Source: Deltaproteobacteria bacterium (GTDB taxonomy: Bacteria; Desulfobacterota; Syntrophia; Syntrophales; Smithellaceae). From it: a stretch of DNA of 13,612 bases. The stretch covers positions 1 to 13,612 of the forward strand of contig JAGVUJ010000016.1 of NCBI GenBank assembly GCA_019136325.1, in the 5' to 3' direction. This document shows positions 1 to 8,394 of this stretch, in pieces. Within the stretch, counting starts at the first letter, position 1, and every line of letters begins with the position of its first letter. The notes under the pieces are model-generated. The model worked only from the letters and a program-made list of their open reading frames with translations. It was not told the origin of the DNA and made no database searches. A program made the position numbers and the translations under genes.

Positions 1-81
1 GCTTATATCCAGCTTTTTCTCATAGCTTTTGATCTGCTCAGAAATAATTTGACTAATTTCTTCCGCTTTAATTGTTTCCAT
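1..81 (-). CDS. atpA: ATP synthase F1 subunit alpha, N-terminal fragment
   Basis: Only the first 27 codons are inside the window; the gene runs off the left edge. The visible peptide starts METIKAEEISQIISEQIKSY, which is the usual N-terminal helix of F1 alpha (an 'I-K-A-E-E-I-S' opening is typical of the family). The start ATG is 3 nt past the atpH stop codon and is preceded by a purine-rich stretch (GGGGAGG) inside the end of atpH, so translation is probably coupled. The position after atpF', atpF and atpH matches the standard F1 operon order. The nucleotide-binding domains cannot be seen here. Confidence 0.85.
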   Translation of the reverse strand, partial: METIKAEEISQIISEQIKSYEKKLDIS

Positions 82-84
82 GTC

Positions 85-627
85 CTATCTTGCCTCCCCT
101 AAGAGATTCCTCATGTTATTCAACTGATTTTTTATACTGCCATCGTAAAGTGTATCGCCAACGCCGATGACCACACCGCCCAGAAGGGTGGGGTCCTGTT
201 CCACAGCCATATCAACTGTTTTACCCAGCGCTTTTTCCAGGTTTGCACTGATTAAAGAGCGTAACTCATCGGAAAGAGCGAAAGCGGTTTTTACATTCAC
301 CCTCACCTTCTTCAGCGCTTCGTCCATGAGCTGGCAATAACAAACGACTATGTCCTCTAAAATATCAATCCGCTTCTTATCCACCAGCAGTCTCAAAAAG
401 CTCACCGTCATACCCGACAATTTCAGTTTGGCAATGACACCTTCGACAACGCCTTTTTTGGCTGCTTGTTCAAAGACAGGGTTGGCCAGAAAATCTTTCA
501 ACGATTTATTCTGGGAAATGACCGATGCGAACTGATCAAGTTCATTGTAATACAGCTCTATTTGTTTTTCCTCTTTTGCAATTTCAAAAAAGGCTCGCGC
601 ATATCTTTTAGAAATATTGCTGATCAA
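85..627 (-). CDS. atpH: ATP synthase F1 subunit delta (stator)
   Basis: This 180-residue protein is the delta (OSCP) subunit, which sits on top of the F1 alpha/beta hexamer and ties it to the peripheral b/b' stalk. The N-terminal helical domain opens ISKRYARAFFEIA, the signature opening of AtpH. The C-terminal part contains the conserved segment around 'QDPTLLGGVVIGVGDTLYDGS' (about residues 142-163), matching the family's P-x-L-x-GG-x-x-x-x-x-G-D-x-x-x-DGS pattern. The length is normal (about 175-185). The start is TTG at 627-625; it overlaps the atpF stop as TTGA and has AAGGTGG about ten bases upstream. No in-frame ATG exists near the N terminus, so this non-ATG start is the sensible choice. 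It is cotranscribed with b', b and alpha. Confidence 0.95.
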   Translation of the reverse strand: MISNISKRYARAFFEIAKEEKQIELYYNELDQFASVISQNKSLKDFLANPVFEQAAKKGVVEGVIAKLKLSGMTVSFLRLLVDKKRIDILEDIVVCYCQLMDEALKKVRVNVKTAFALSDELRSLISANLEKALGKTVDMAVEQDPTLLGGVVIGVGDTLYDGSIKNQLNNMRNLLGEAR

Positions 628-1205
628 TGTTTGATTACCACCTTATTTACGTATTCTTTTACCATCGCCGCATGATCATCCTGTGTAATGCTGCGCTTGA
701 GAATTTCTTCCGCCATTTGCACAGAAAGCTCCACGGCCTGGGTTTTCAGCTGTTCCGTAGCTTTCTTCATTTCCTGTTCGATGCGGGCGTGAGCATCCTC
801 TTTCATCTTCTTGGCCGTTCTTTCGGCATCTTCGATAATTTTCTGTTTTTCCGTAACGCCCTGAGCCTTAATCATTTCAATAATGCCGTCAATTTCCGTG
901 GACGCCTTGTCAATCTTTTCCGAATACTCACGATATTTTTTCTCGGCTTCTGTTTTCTTATCTACCGCTTTTTCCAGACTTTCCTTGATCTCTGCACGGC
1001 GGCCGGTAAAAAAGTCTTTGATCTTGGCAGCCAGCAGCCAGTAAAGAAGACCCATCAGGACAAGAAAATTAAAGGTCTTTACGCCGAAACTTTTCCACAT
1101 TGCCGCACCGCCGTGACCGCCTTCGGCGTCACCGGACGCAAAAGCCAAGCCCGCGGCAATCAATAACATACATATAGAAGCAAGCAGAGAAATTGTTTTT
1201 TTCAT
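624..1205 (-). CDS. atpF: ATP synthase Fo subunit b
   Basis: This is a 193-residue peripheral-stalk b subunit. It begins with a signal-peptide-like hydrophobic stretch (about residues 4-24, ending near AFASG), then a short Gly/His-rich linker. A second hydrophobic membrane segment (about 45-61) leads into a long charged amphipathic helix rich in Lys, Glu and Ala (from about 65 to 190), the dimerising coiled-coil stalk. The extra N-terminal hydrophobic stretch is a feature of many deltaproteobacterial b subunits. The ATG overlaps the b' stop (ATGA) and its own stop overlaps the atpH start (TTGA), so stator subunits are translated in a coupled chain. The a and c subunits are not in this window, as is usual for this group, where they lie elsewhere. 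Confidence 0.93.
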   Translation of the reverse strand: MKKTISLLASICMLLIAAGLAFASGDAEGGHGGAAMWKSFGVKTFNFLVLMGLLYWLLAAKIKDFFTGRRAEIKESLEKAVDKKTEAEKKYREYSEKIDKASTEIDGIIEMIKAQGVTEKQKIIEDAERTAKKMKEDAHARIEQEMKKATEQLKTQAVELSVQMAEEILKRSITQDDHAAMVKEYVNKVVIKH

Positions 1206-1636
1206 TGCACGGCCCTCCCCAATATTTTCTGGGCAATTTCGATGGATAACTGCCGGGAGTGACCATCCAGAACAGCCTTGGCCTTTTCCACTTCCGCATC
1301 CATTTTCTGCTGAAATTCACGCGCCATCACGGGAATTTCATTGCGCACGGCGTCGATGATATTTTTCGCCTGATTCGCGCCTTCCTGAATAACCTCTTTC
1401 TTTGCTTCGGACGCCTTGAGTTTAGCCAGTTTCAATTTTTCCTCGTACTCGGCAACTTTCTTCTCGGCATTTTCAGTAAAAAGCCTGATCTCGTTTTCCG
1501 ATTCGTCGAGCTGTTTTTTGCGGCGGTCAATGATGGAGAGAATTGGTTTGTAAAGAAGAACGTTGAGAAGAAAAACTAAAGCCAGAAAAAGACCCATTTG
1601 AACTAAAAGCGTATAATCGGGAATGACTGTAACCAT
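1202..1636 (-). CDS. atpF': ATP synthase Fo subunit b' (second stalk subunit)
   Basis: This is a 144-residue b' subunit that forms a b/b' heterodimer with the downstream b protein. It has one N-terminal membrane segment (about residues 8-29, LLVQMGLFLALVFLLNVLLY) followed by the conserved turn 'YKPILSIIDRRKKQLDES', and then a continuous charged helix to the C terminus. It lacks the extra N-terminal hydrophobic stretch of the neighbouring b, which distinguishes the two paralogues. The ATG at 1636 has AGAGG upstream. It is the first gene of the ATP synthase operon in this window, with about 340 non-coding bases in front of it containing a candidate promoter. Confidence 0.92.
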   Translation of the reverse strand: MVTVIPDYTLLVQMGLFLALVFLLNVLLYKPILSIIDRRKKQLDESENEIRLFTENAEKKVAEYEEKLKLAKLKASEAKKEVIQEGANQAKNIIDAVRNEIPVMAREFQQKMDAEVEKAKAVLDGHSRQLSIEIAQKILGRAVQ

Positions 1637-1819
1637 TTTTTACCTCTGCTTATCTCTTGCACTTTCTATAAAAACCGCAGGAAGATTTTCCTCTGGTGAC
1701 GGTTTTTAACGGCATGCCTAAGCTAAAGTGCATACAGTTTTTATTCAGTTGTGTTTTGAATATTTTGACCTATCGAAGAAGGACGGAATTTAATTCCTGG
1801 ATACTCAAAACTTGCGAGT

Positions 1820-1848
1820 TACTAATCACAACATTATTTTCTTGTCAA
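1820..1848 (-). promoter_or_regulatory. Candidate promoter of the ATP synthase operon
   Basis: A perfect TTGACA -35 hexamer is read on the minus strand at 1848-1843. The -10 match 17-18 bases downstream (around 1825-1820, TAGTAA or TTAGTA) is poor, so the assignment rests mainly on the -35 box and on its position upstream of the b' gene, leaving a leader of about 180 bases. Confidence 0.35.
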
Positions 1849-1943
1849 GCATTTTCTGACCACCAGTCTGTTTTTCTGAAATACATCATTATTTCAATTG
1901 CTTATGAAATTGCGCTGACGGATTCAGCTATTTTTTTATTTGC

Positions 1944-1973
1944 TAAATAAAAAAGGCCTGAATGACGTCATTC
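1944..1973 (-). terminator. Intrinsic terminator after the bactofilin gene
   Basis: A perfect 14-bp palindrome (GAATGACGTCATTC, 1960-1973) lies just past the bactofilin stop codon. In the minus-strand direction it is followed by AGGCC and then TTTTTTATTT. The stem is short and a few bases separate it from the T-run, so it is a moderate rather than a textbook terminator. Confidence 0.5.
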
Positions 1974-1978
1974 GCGGA

Positions 1979-2359
1979 TCATGAACTTGCCGGAGAAGCT
2001 TCATTTTTCTTCTGTATTGTTTCTGTCATGTGGGACATACCGTCGAAAACGGCCCCTTCTTCCATGATAAATACAGGGGTATGCACATCTCCTGAAAATT
2101 TTCCCGTCGAGTGAATGTTTATTTTTTCTTTTACGTCGATATTGCCACGCACCTCACCGCTGATATACATACTTTTAACATCGATATGAGCATTCACGGT
2201 TGCTCCCTGTCCAACCACCAGCGATCCCTGTCCGAAAATTTCGCCGTCAAATTTTCCGTCAATGCGAACCGATCCGTTAAAGATCAGCTTTCCTGAAAAC
2301 TCAGCGCCCTGACCGAGGAAAGCTTTTATTTCTTCAGCATTCTTCTTTTTTTCCCACAC
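1979..2359 (-). CDS. Bactofilin family cytoskeletal protein
   Basis: This 126-residue protein is a bactofilin (polymer-forming cytoskeletal protein, DUF583). The core, about residues 17-105, is a run of short beta-strand repeats with regular Gly and hydrophobic spacing (for example 'FSGKLIFNGSVRIDGKFDGEI', 'GSLVVGQGATVNAHIDV', 'SMYISGEVRGNI'), the right-handed beta-helix that polymerises into filaments without nucleotide. Flanking tails are short and charged, as usual. The start is GTG at 2359-2357 with a GGGGG purine run a few bases upstream; the only internal Met residues lie too far inside the core. Bactofilins act in cell shape, stalk formation or pole organisation. Its position beside the mre/rod block supports a shape role, but it is separated from rodA by about 250 non-coding bases and probably has its own promoter. 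Confidence 0.9.
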   Translation of the reverse strand: MWEKKKNAEEIKAFLGQGAEFSGKLIFNGSVRIDGKFDGEIFGQGSLVVGQGATVNAHIDVKSMYISGEVRGNIDVKEKINIHSTGKFSGDVHTPVFIMEEGAVFDGMSHMTETIQKKNEASPASS

Positions 2360-2391
2360 GTTGTCCCCCTTTTTTTCGTCAAGAAAGTTTC

Positions 2392-2423
2392 ATTATATTT
2401 TTATTGTGAGACTCAAATTTCAA
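2392..2423 (-). promoter_or_regulatory. Candidate promoter of the bactofilin gene
   Basis: A perfect TATAAT is read on the minus strand at 2397-2392, about 33 bases before the GTG start. The best -35 (TTGAAA, 2423-2418) is 20 bases away, which is too far for an ideal sigma70 site. It falls in the first palindromic hairpin (2410-2451), so hairpin and promoter overlap. Confidence 0.35.
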
Positions 2424-2500
2424 AAACGAAGTACATTGAAATTTGCAAGTCATAGTGAGTCCCAAATTTCAGAAGCGAAGCGCACTGAAACTTGGAGATC
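2410..2500. repeat. Two tandem palindromic hairpins, REP-like
   Basis: Two copies of one inverted repeat lie side by side. Copy 1 pairs CAAATTTCA (2414-2422) with TGAAATTTG (2437-2445), extended by GACT/AGTC across a 2-base bulge. Copy 2 pairs CCAAATTTCA (2462-2471) with TGAAACTTGG (2486-2495). Both loops are 14 bases with the common pattern RAARCGAAGYRCAY. The single A-C mismatch in copy 2 becomes a G-U pair if the minus strand is transcribed. They lie in the rodA-bactofilin gap and look like a dispersed repetitive extragenic element. Confidence 0.6.
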
Positions 2501-2505
2501 GAATT

Positions 2506-2584
2506 ATCCCGCATAAGCATGGGTATAATATCGCGCAGTTTGCTGCGGGATGAAGGCCCAGGGCTTGCCCTTGGGTTTATACCC
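2506..2584. other. Three-way-junction structured element after rodA
   Basis: An outer stem pairs GGGTATAA (2521-2528) with TTATACCC (2577-2584). It encloses two hairpins: CGCAG/CTGCG with loop TTTG (2534-2547), and CCCAGGGC with GCCCTTGGG (2557-2575). An alternative stem ATCCCGCA (2506-2513) with TGCGGGAT (2544-2551) would exclude the first hairpin or form a pseudoknot with the outer stem. It lies downstream of rodA on the rodA strand and may stabilise or end that transcript, or be part of the neighbouring repeat. Confidence 0.45.
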
Positions 2585-2615
2585 GTGATTATATTTTTTT
2601 GTCCGCGGTCAGCCG

Positions 2616-3731
2616 CTATTTCTGCAGAATAAATCTGCGCGCGCTGACATTGATCAGCAATCCGATGGCCATCATCAACGAAAGCATGGCTGATCCTCCG
2701 TAGCTGAAGAAAGGAAGCGGAATGCCGACAACCGGCAAAATCCCCAGGACCATCCCTATATTGATAAAGACTTCCCATGCGATCAGAGCGGTCACACCGA
2801 ACGCGATGATTGTGCCCAATAAATCTCTCGCTTGCAAGGCAATTTTTAATCCCCAGAAAATGATCACGACAAATACGCCGATCAGAAACAGGGAACCGAG
2901 GAATCCCCATTCTTCCGCGAACACGGAAAAAACAAAATCCGTCTGTTGTTCAGGCAAAAACTTCAACTGGGTTTGCGAACCACTGAGAAAACCCTTGCCG
3001 AATATTTCTCCTGAACCAATGGCAATCTTCGACTGGATAATGTGATAACCGGAGCCCAGCGGATCTCTTTCCGGATTCAGAAACGTAATCAATCTCTCCC
3101 GTTGATAATCCTTCAGCAAAAACCAGCCGAGGGGGATGAGTATCAAACCGGCGGAAAAAACGAAGATCAGAGATCTTTTGTCAACACCCATAAAAAAAAC
3201 AACAGAAACAAAAATGACGATCAGGATAAGAGCCGTGCCCAAATCCGGCTGTTTTAAAATCAGCGCAAAGGGAACAGCGACGATCAAAAGAGGGATGAAA
3301 AGCTCTCTGATCGTATAAGGCTCGTTCGATTTATGATTATCGAAATAACGGGCCAGGGTAATGATGATGACGACTTTCATTAACTCGGAAGGTTGAATGG
3401 CGAAAAAACCGCCGCCAAGCCATCGCTGGGCGCCATGCGACGAAGAGCCGACAATCAAAACCAGCACCAGCAGGATCATTGCAAAGCCGTAGATGATATA
3501 GGCATACTCGACAATCACCCGGTAATCCGCAAAAAAAACAAACATCATAAAAACCAATCCCACGGCGATCCATTGCAGCTGCTTCAGATAAAAAGGAGAT
3601 TGTCCGCCGGCGGCGCTGAAACCGGTGGAATATATATTCAGAACGCCCATCGCACAGACACAAAGCACGAAAGCCAGAAGCGTCCAGTCAAAATAATGAA
3701 AAATGCGACGATCAAATTTAAGAAAAATCAT
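2616..3731 (-). CDS. rodA: Rod-shape SEDS peptidoglycan glycosyltransferase
   Basis: This 371-residue polytopic membrane protein is RodA, the SEDS-family glycosyltransferase that polymerises lipid II during lateral wall growth in partnership with PBP2. About ten hydrophobic segments are visible. Family motifs are intact: 'QRWLGGGFFAIQPSELMK' (about 102-119), 'KQPDLGTALI' (160-169), 'GSGYHIIQSKIAIGSGEIFGKG' (226-247), and the 'LPEQQTDFVFSVFAEEWG' loop (259-276), whose Asp265 matches the catalytically essential Asp of RodA/FtsW. The C-terminal signature 'GIPLPFFSYGGSAML' (336-350) is also present. The ATG at 3731 has AGGAA seven bases upstream and follows the PBP2 stop by 37 nt. RodA rather than FtsW is supported by the mre/PBP2 context. 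The length is normal. Confidence 0.95.
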   Translation of the reverse strand: MIFLKFDRRIFHYFDWTLLAFVLCVCAMGVLNIYSTGFSAAGGQSPFYLKQLQWIAVGLVFMMFVFFADYRVIVEYAYIIYGFAMILLVLVLIVGSSSHGAQRWLGGGFFAIQPSELMKVVIIITLARYFDNHKSNEPYTIRELFIPLLIVAVPFALILKQPDLGTALILIVIFVSVVFFMGVDKRSLIFVFSAGLILIPLGWFLLKDYQRERLITFLNPERDPLGSGYHIIQSKIAIGSGEIFGKGFLSGSQTQLKFLPEQQTDFVFSVFAEEWGFLGSLFLIGVFVVIIFWGLKIALQARDLLGTIIAFGVTALIAWEVFINIGMVLGILPVVGIPLPFFSYGGSAMLSLMMAIGLLINVSARRFILQK

Positions 3732-3768
3732 TTGTATTCCTTATTCGATAAAATCTGCCGGCGCCAAA

Positions 3769-5640
3769 TCACTCAGCCGGTTTATTTAACGTTGCGGTCC
3801 GAACCGTCACCTGTGCGCTTTTATCCTTTTTCTTCCCCTCAAAATAAGCGGACAATATTTTGCGGGCGACCGGTGCGGCAACCGCTCCGCCGCCGCCGGC
3901 ATTTTCCAGAATCACCGCCACAACGATCTCCGGATGACTTGCCGGAGCGTAAGAAGCAAATAAGGCATGATCCTTATGGAAAGCGCTGAGGACCTTCCGA
4001 CGGCGAGCCTTTTCATTTTCCGGCAATCCCAGTACCTGAGACGTACCGGTTTTGCCGCATACTTCAACGCCGGGCAATTTCGCATTCTGTCCCGTGCCTC
4101 CGGGTTCGTTCACCACCGCCCTTAACGCATCATTTAAAATCTCAATTGTTTTTTTACTCAGCTTTAATTCTCCCTTTTTCAAGGGGAAAATTTCTTTATA
4201 CATTTTGCCGCCGGACGATTCGATTTTTTTGACGACATACGGCCGCCACAGGATGCCACCGTTGGCAAAGGCACTGTAGGCGTTGGCCAGTTGTAGAGTC
4301 GTAACCAGATTAAATCCCTGCCCGATGGATATGGATATCGTCTCGCCCATCTGCCAAGCCTCTTTTTTCTTTTTCAACTTCCACTCTTTGGTCGGCACCA
4401 GCCCTTTTTTTTCATTGGGCAAATCAATGCCCGCAAAATCTCCCAGGCCAAAACGTTTCGCGTACTCGGCGATCTTGTCCACACCCAGCATCTTCCCCAC
4501 GGTATAGAAATAGACATCACATGAACCGACCAAGGCCTGATGGAGATCAACATGACCATGCCCCCCCTTCTTCCAGCAGCGATAGGTTCGATTACCCAGG
4601 GTGTATGAGCCGTTGCAGAATATCTTGGTTTCCGGAGAGATAATTCCTTCTTCCAGCGCCGCTGCGGCAACAATTAATTTATAGGTTGAGCCGGGTGGAT
4701 ATTGTCCGGAAATCGCCTTGTTGGATAAAGGCGCAAAAGGATTGCCCTGCAACTGTTTCCATAGTTCACTGGATATTCCTTCATTAAATAAATTGGGATC
4801 AAAAGAAGGAGAACTGACCATGGCCAGAATGGCTCCGTCCCGCGGATCCATCGCCACAACAGAACCGGCCCTTCCCTCAATCGCCTGCCAGGCAACTCTC
4901 TGCAAATCGGCGTCAATCGTCAAGGTCATGTTATAGCCGGAAACAGGATCAATCCTCCCCAGATTCTTTATTTCTCTGCCGTAAACATTGACTTCAACCA
5001 GTTCCGCACCGCGGTGCCCGCGAATATATTCATCAAAAAATCTTTCCAGGCCATGCTTTCCCGAGATATCTCCGTACGCGTACTTGCCGTTGCTTTTTTC
5101 CATTTCCTCCTTGCTGATTTCACCGGTATAACCGATAATGGGCGCCAGAATTTCCCCGTCCAGATACAGGCGAATCGGGGAAACATCAACATAGATACCC
5201 GGCAGACTCAGGGCATTTGTTTCCACCAGCGCTATTTTTTCCATATTCACATTCTTGTCCAATCGCACCGGCAAATAGGGCTTCGCGTTTTTCAACGCCA
5301 CCGGATCACAGGCAAAGATCATTGATTTGCTTTCATAGAGTTTTCTCAGTTTTTCCACCGATAATGCGTTGGCTTTATTTTTGTTGGGTATGTAAATCAC
5401 ATCAAAAGACGGTTTGTTATCCACCAGAACATTTCCGTTGCGGTCCATAATCAATCCGCGCAGCGGTTTTATCTGCCGGAAGCGGACGGAATTGTTTTCT
5501 GATTTTTTTTTGAACTCTTCTCCCTTGATAATCTGCAGGTATCCCAAACGCACCATTAAGACACAGACAGCGACAAGAAATATTCCCCCGACGATCCTTA
5601 TTTTTTCCTTGAATTCAACCGGCTCGTGTCTGTTTAACAT
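3769..5640 (-). CDS. mrdA: Penicillin-binding protein 2 (elongasome transpeptidase)
   Basis: This 623-residue class B PBP cross-links peptidoglycan during elongation and activates RodA. It has an N-terminal membrane anchor (about residues 15-34) and then the periplasmic pedestal, with the 'RGLIMDRNGNVLVDN' motif (61-75) that opens the dimerisation domain. The transpeptidase domain carries the three active-site motifs: STYK (Ser318 nucleophile, Lys321), SCD (373-375; PBP2 proteins use SxD where many PBPs have SxN) and KTG (530-532). The ATG start is one base after the mreD stop, with AAGGTG inside the mreD end, so it is translationally coupled. The C-terminal tail after residue 600 is Lys-rich and not conserved. 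There is no sign of damage. Confidence 0.95.
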   Translation of the reverse strand: MLNRHEPVEFKEKIRIVGGIFLVAVCVLMVRLGYLQIIKGEEFKKKSENNSVRFRQIKPLRGLIMDRNGNVLVDNKPSFDVIYIPNKNKANALSVEKLRKLYESKSMIFACDPVALKNAKPYLPVRLDKNVNMEKIALVETNALSLPGIYVDVSPIRLYLDGEILAPIIGYTGEISKEEMEKSNGKYAYGDISGKHGLERFFDEYIRGHRGAELVEVNVYGREIKNLGRIDPVSGYNMTLTIDADLQRVAWQAIEGRAGSVVAMDPRDGAILAMVSSPSFDPNLFNEGISSELWKQLQGNPFAPLSNKAISGQYPPGSTYKLIVAAAALEEGIISPETKIFCNGSYTLGNRTYRCWKKGGHGHVDLHQALVGSCDVYFYTVGKMLGVDKIAEYAKRFGLGDFAGIDLPNEKKGLVPTKEWKLKKKKEAWQMGETISISIGQGFNLVTTLQLANAYSAFANGGILWRPYVVKKIESSGGKMYKEIFPLKKGELKLSKKTIEILNDALRAVVNEPGGTGQNAKLPGVEVCGKTGTSQVLGLPENEKARRRKVLSAFHKDHALFASYAPASHPEIVVAVILENAGGGGAVAAPVARKILSAYFEGKKKDKSAQVTVRTATLNKPAE

Positions 5641-5641
5641 G

Positions 5642-6136
5642 TCACACCTTTTTCTCGTAAAGCACTATTCCGGTTCTGTCGATAACGTAAAAAAACACGG
5701 GAGCGATAAGGCCGACGACGAGAGACTGCGTGAAAATAACCGCATACACATAAGGACGTAAGCCGACGTCGAACGCGAGATAATAAAAGGCCTGGAGCAT
5801 GATTTCTTTCAGAAAAACGCAAATAAAACTGAACAGGGCAATAACATGATTTTTTTCGGTATCCAGGAAATCGGAGATAAAGAAAGAGCACAAAAAAACA
5901 ATGAGATAAATAAACGAGAGCAACCCGGGCACCGAGCCACTGACACAATCAAGAATCAAGCCGAGAAAAAAAGACAGAATCAACCCTTTCATCATCTCAA
6001 GACGGAATCCGGCGTAAATAACCACCACCAGAGACATCTCGAACACGAAGTAATTGGAAAAAATTATATCCGTCACGGTCGATTGCAGAACGATTAATAA
6101 TATTGCTAAAATGAGCAGGGATAAATAACGTAACAT
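5642..6136 (-). CDS. mreD: Rod shape-determining membrane protein MreD
   Basis: This 164-residue protein is very hydrophobic, with five or six membrane segments covering nearly its whole length. That matches MreD, the integral membrane partner of MreC in the elongasome. Sequence conservation in MreD is low. The call rests on size, topology, segments such as 'GLILSFFLGLILDCVSGSVPG' in mid-protein (G-x-x-x-G-L-x-x-D is typical of MreD), and the exact operon position between mreC and mrdA. The ATG follows the mreC stop after two bases and the stop precedes mrdA by one base. Confidence 0.9.
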   Translation of the reverse strand: MLRYLSLLILAILLIVLQSTVTDIIFSNYFVFEMSLVVVIYAGFRLEMMKGLILSFFLGLILDCVSGSVPGLLSFIYLIVFLCSFFISDFLDTEKNHVIALFSFICVFLKEIMLQAFYYLAFDVGLRPYVYAVIFTQSLVVGLIAPVFFYVIDRTGIVLYEKKV

Positions 6137-6138
6137 GA

Positions 6139-6966
6139 TTATTCAATGGCCGTCCCGACGGAAGATAAAATTAATAATTCCTCCAGTTTGGAAAGATCGA
6201 CAAATGGAGCGACATCGATTTTTAAAAAAAGACCGTCACTCTGCCGATCAACGCTTATGACCTGGCCAATCAGCCACCCTTTGGGGAAAATGCCGCCCAT
6301 GCCGGACGAAATAATGACATCGCCTTTTTGCACGTCCTGTGTTTTAGGGATGTATTTTAACGTCATCCCCCGGGAACCGGCGCCGCTGATAATTCCCTGA
6401 ATGCGGTTTCGCTGTACAATAGCATCAACATGGCTGTTCTCATCAATAAACAGGAGCACCCGGGACACATTTCTGGACACATCGATCAGACGGCCGATCA
6501 ATCCCGGATAAGCCATGACCGGCATACCGTTTTTCAAACCATCCGAAGAGCCCTTATTGATCAAAACGGTTCTGGACAGCGTGGCCTGTTCCCGGCCGAT
6601 CACTCTGACTGCGGTAAAATGATATTGATAACGATCGGTGATCGATAAAAGTTTTTTTAGGCGCTGCGCTTCCAGATAGCCTTCCCGGTATGAAACAATA
6701 ACCGCCTTGAGCTCATTAATCTTTTTTTTTAATGTTTGATTTTCTTCTTGAATGCCAACGAGCAGGAAATAGTCACGCCAGGCATGTTGAACACCTTGAA
6801 TGGAACCGTTAAAAATTTTATAAACCGGAGCAACGGTTTCCAGAGCAATTTTTTTCACAAAACTTTGTTCCGCACCGAATTTCAGATTGTATGAAATCAT
6901 GATCAATGCTGAAACAAGCAGGGCGCCAATGAAAATGATTATTTTGTACTTTTTCAAAAAAAACAT
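6139..6966 (-). CDS. mreC: Rod shape-determining protein MreC
   Basis: This 275-residue protein is MreC, the periplasmic scaffold that binds PBP2 and links it to MreB and MreD. A single N-terminal membrane helix (about residues 7-25) is followed by a coiled coil (about 70-105, with 'EENQTLKKKINELKAV'). The two-lobed beta-rich core contains conserved stretches such as 'VLINKGSSDGLKNGMPVM' (about 133-150), 'GLIGRLIDVSRNVSRVLL' (about 154-171) and 'GDVIISSGMGGIFPKGWLIG' (about 215-236). The length is normal. The ATG at 6966 has AGGTC upstream. It lies 205 bases after mreB, a looser spacing than the rest of the block. Confidence 0.95.
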   Translation of the reverse strand: MFFLKKYKIIIFIGALLVSALIMISYNLKFGAEQSFVKKIALETVAPVYKIFNGSIQGVQHAWRDYFLLVGIQEENQTLKKKINELKAVIVSYREGYLEAQRLKKLLSITDRYQYHFTAVRVIGREQATLSRTVLINKGSSDGLKNGMPVMAYPGLIGRLIDVSRNVSRVLLFIDENSHVDAIVQRNRIQGIISGAGSRGMTLKYIPKTQDVQKGDVIISSGMGGIFPKGWLIGQVISVDRQSDGLFLKIDVAPFVDLSKLEELLILSSVGTAIE

Positions 6967-7171
6967 TTTTGACCTGACGGAAAATATTTACATAGCACAT
7001 CCAGCGCTGTCAGCCGGGAGACGGCATCACCAGAACATTAATTAACATGCGCAAAAAACGATGGATACAAAAGCGCCTGTGCCGGTTTGCTCTTGATCGC
7101 AGAAGTCAGCCGAAATCACCGGAAATCGAGCGGGGTAATCAATCGCAAAGCAGCATGAAGATCTGATTTAT

Positions 7172-8209
<1,038 letters not shown>

Positions 8210-8264
8210 TTATCCTCCTGTGTTTTCACAAATTAATATAATGACTTTCAGGCTTTAAAGTTTT

Positions 8265-8293
8265 TTCATACAGTATTTCATTATCCTAATCAA
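8265..8293 (-). promoter_or_regulatory. Candidate promoter of the mre/rod block
   Basis: On the minus strand TTGATT (8293-8288) and TATGAA (8270-8265) are 17 bases apart, a reasonable sigma70-like pair, about 55 bases before the mreB start. A second weak possibility (TATATT near 8240) lies closer to the gene. Confidence 0.4.
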
Positions 8294-8305
8294 CTCATTT
8301 TTAAA

Positions 8306-8335
8306 TTATATTTGCTTTTTGTAAATGACTATAAT
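8306..8335 (+). promoter_or_regulatory. Candidate promoter of the PpiD-like gene
   Basis: A perfect TATAAT (8330-8335) lies 60 bases before the ATG at 8395. The -35 is weak (TTATAT, 8306-8311, 18 bases away). The strongly AT-rich surroundings favour promoter melting. It is back-to-back with the mreB promoter. Confidence 0.4.
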
Positions 8336-8394
8336 AATAAAACAAAAATTGATTTCTTAATGAATAAATCCTGTATTTGTTTGAGGTGATTTTT

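Larger units (their letters stand above)
1637..1978. other. Intergenic region before the ATP synthase operon
   Basis: No believable gene lies in these 342 bases. They hold the candidate promoter of the ATP operon (minus strand, about 1820-1848) and the presumed terminator of the bactofilin gene (1944-1973). The rest is AT-rich sequence in which I see no repeat or RNA gene. An 84-codon plus-strand reading frame (1696-1950) has low-complexity composition and no ribosome binding site, so I do not treat it as a gene. Confidence 0.6.

Noticed and set aside
627..1166. 179-codon plus-strand frame opposite atpF
   Set aside because: Phe/Arg/His-rich antisense of a Lys/Glu-rich coiled-coil gene; no start signals.
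1696..1950. 84-codon plus-strand frame in the gap before the ATP operon
   Set aside because: No ribosome site, unbalanced composition, and it covers the presumed promoter and terminator.
2413..2910. 165-codon minus-strand frame overlapping the rodA end and palindromes
   Set aside because: It runs out of phase through rodA and into repeat sequence; the protein looks random.
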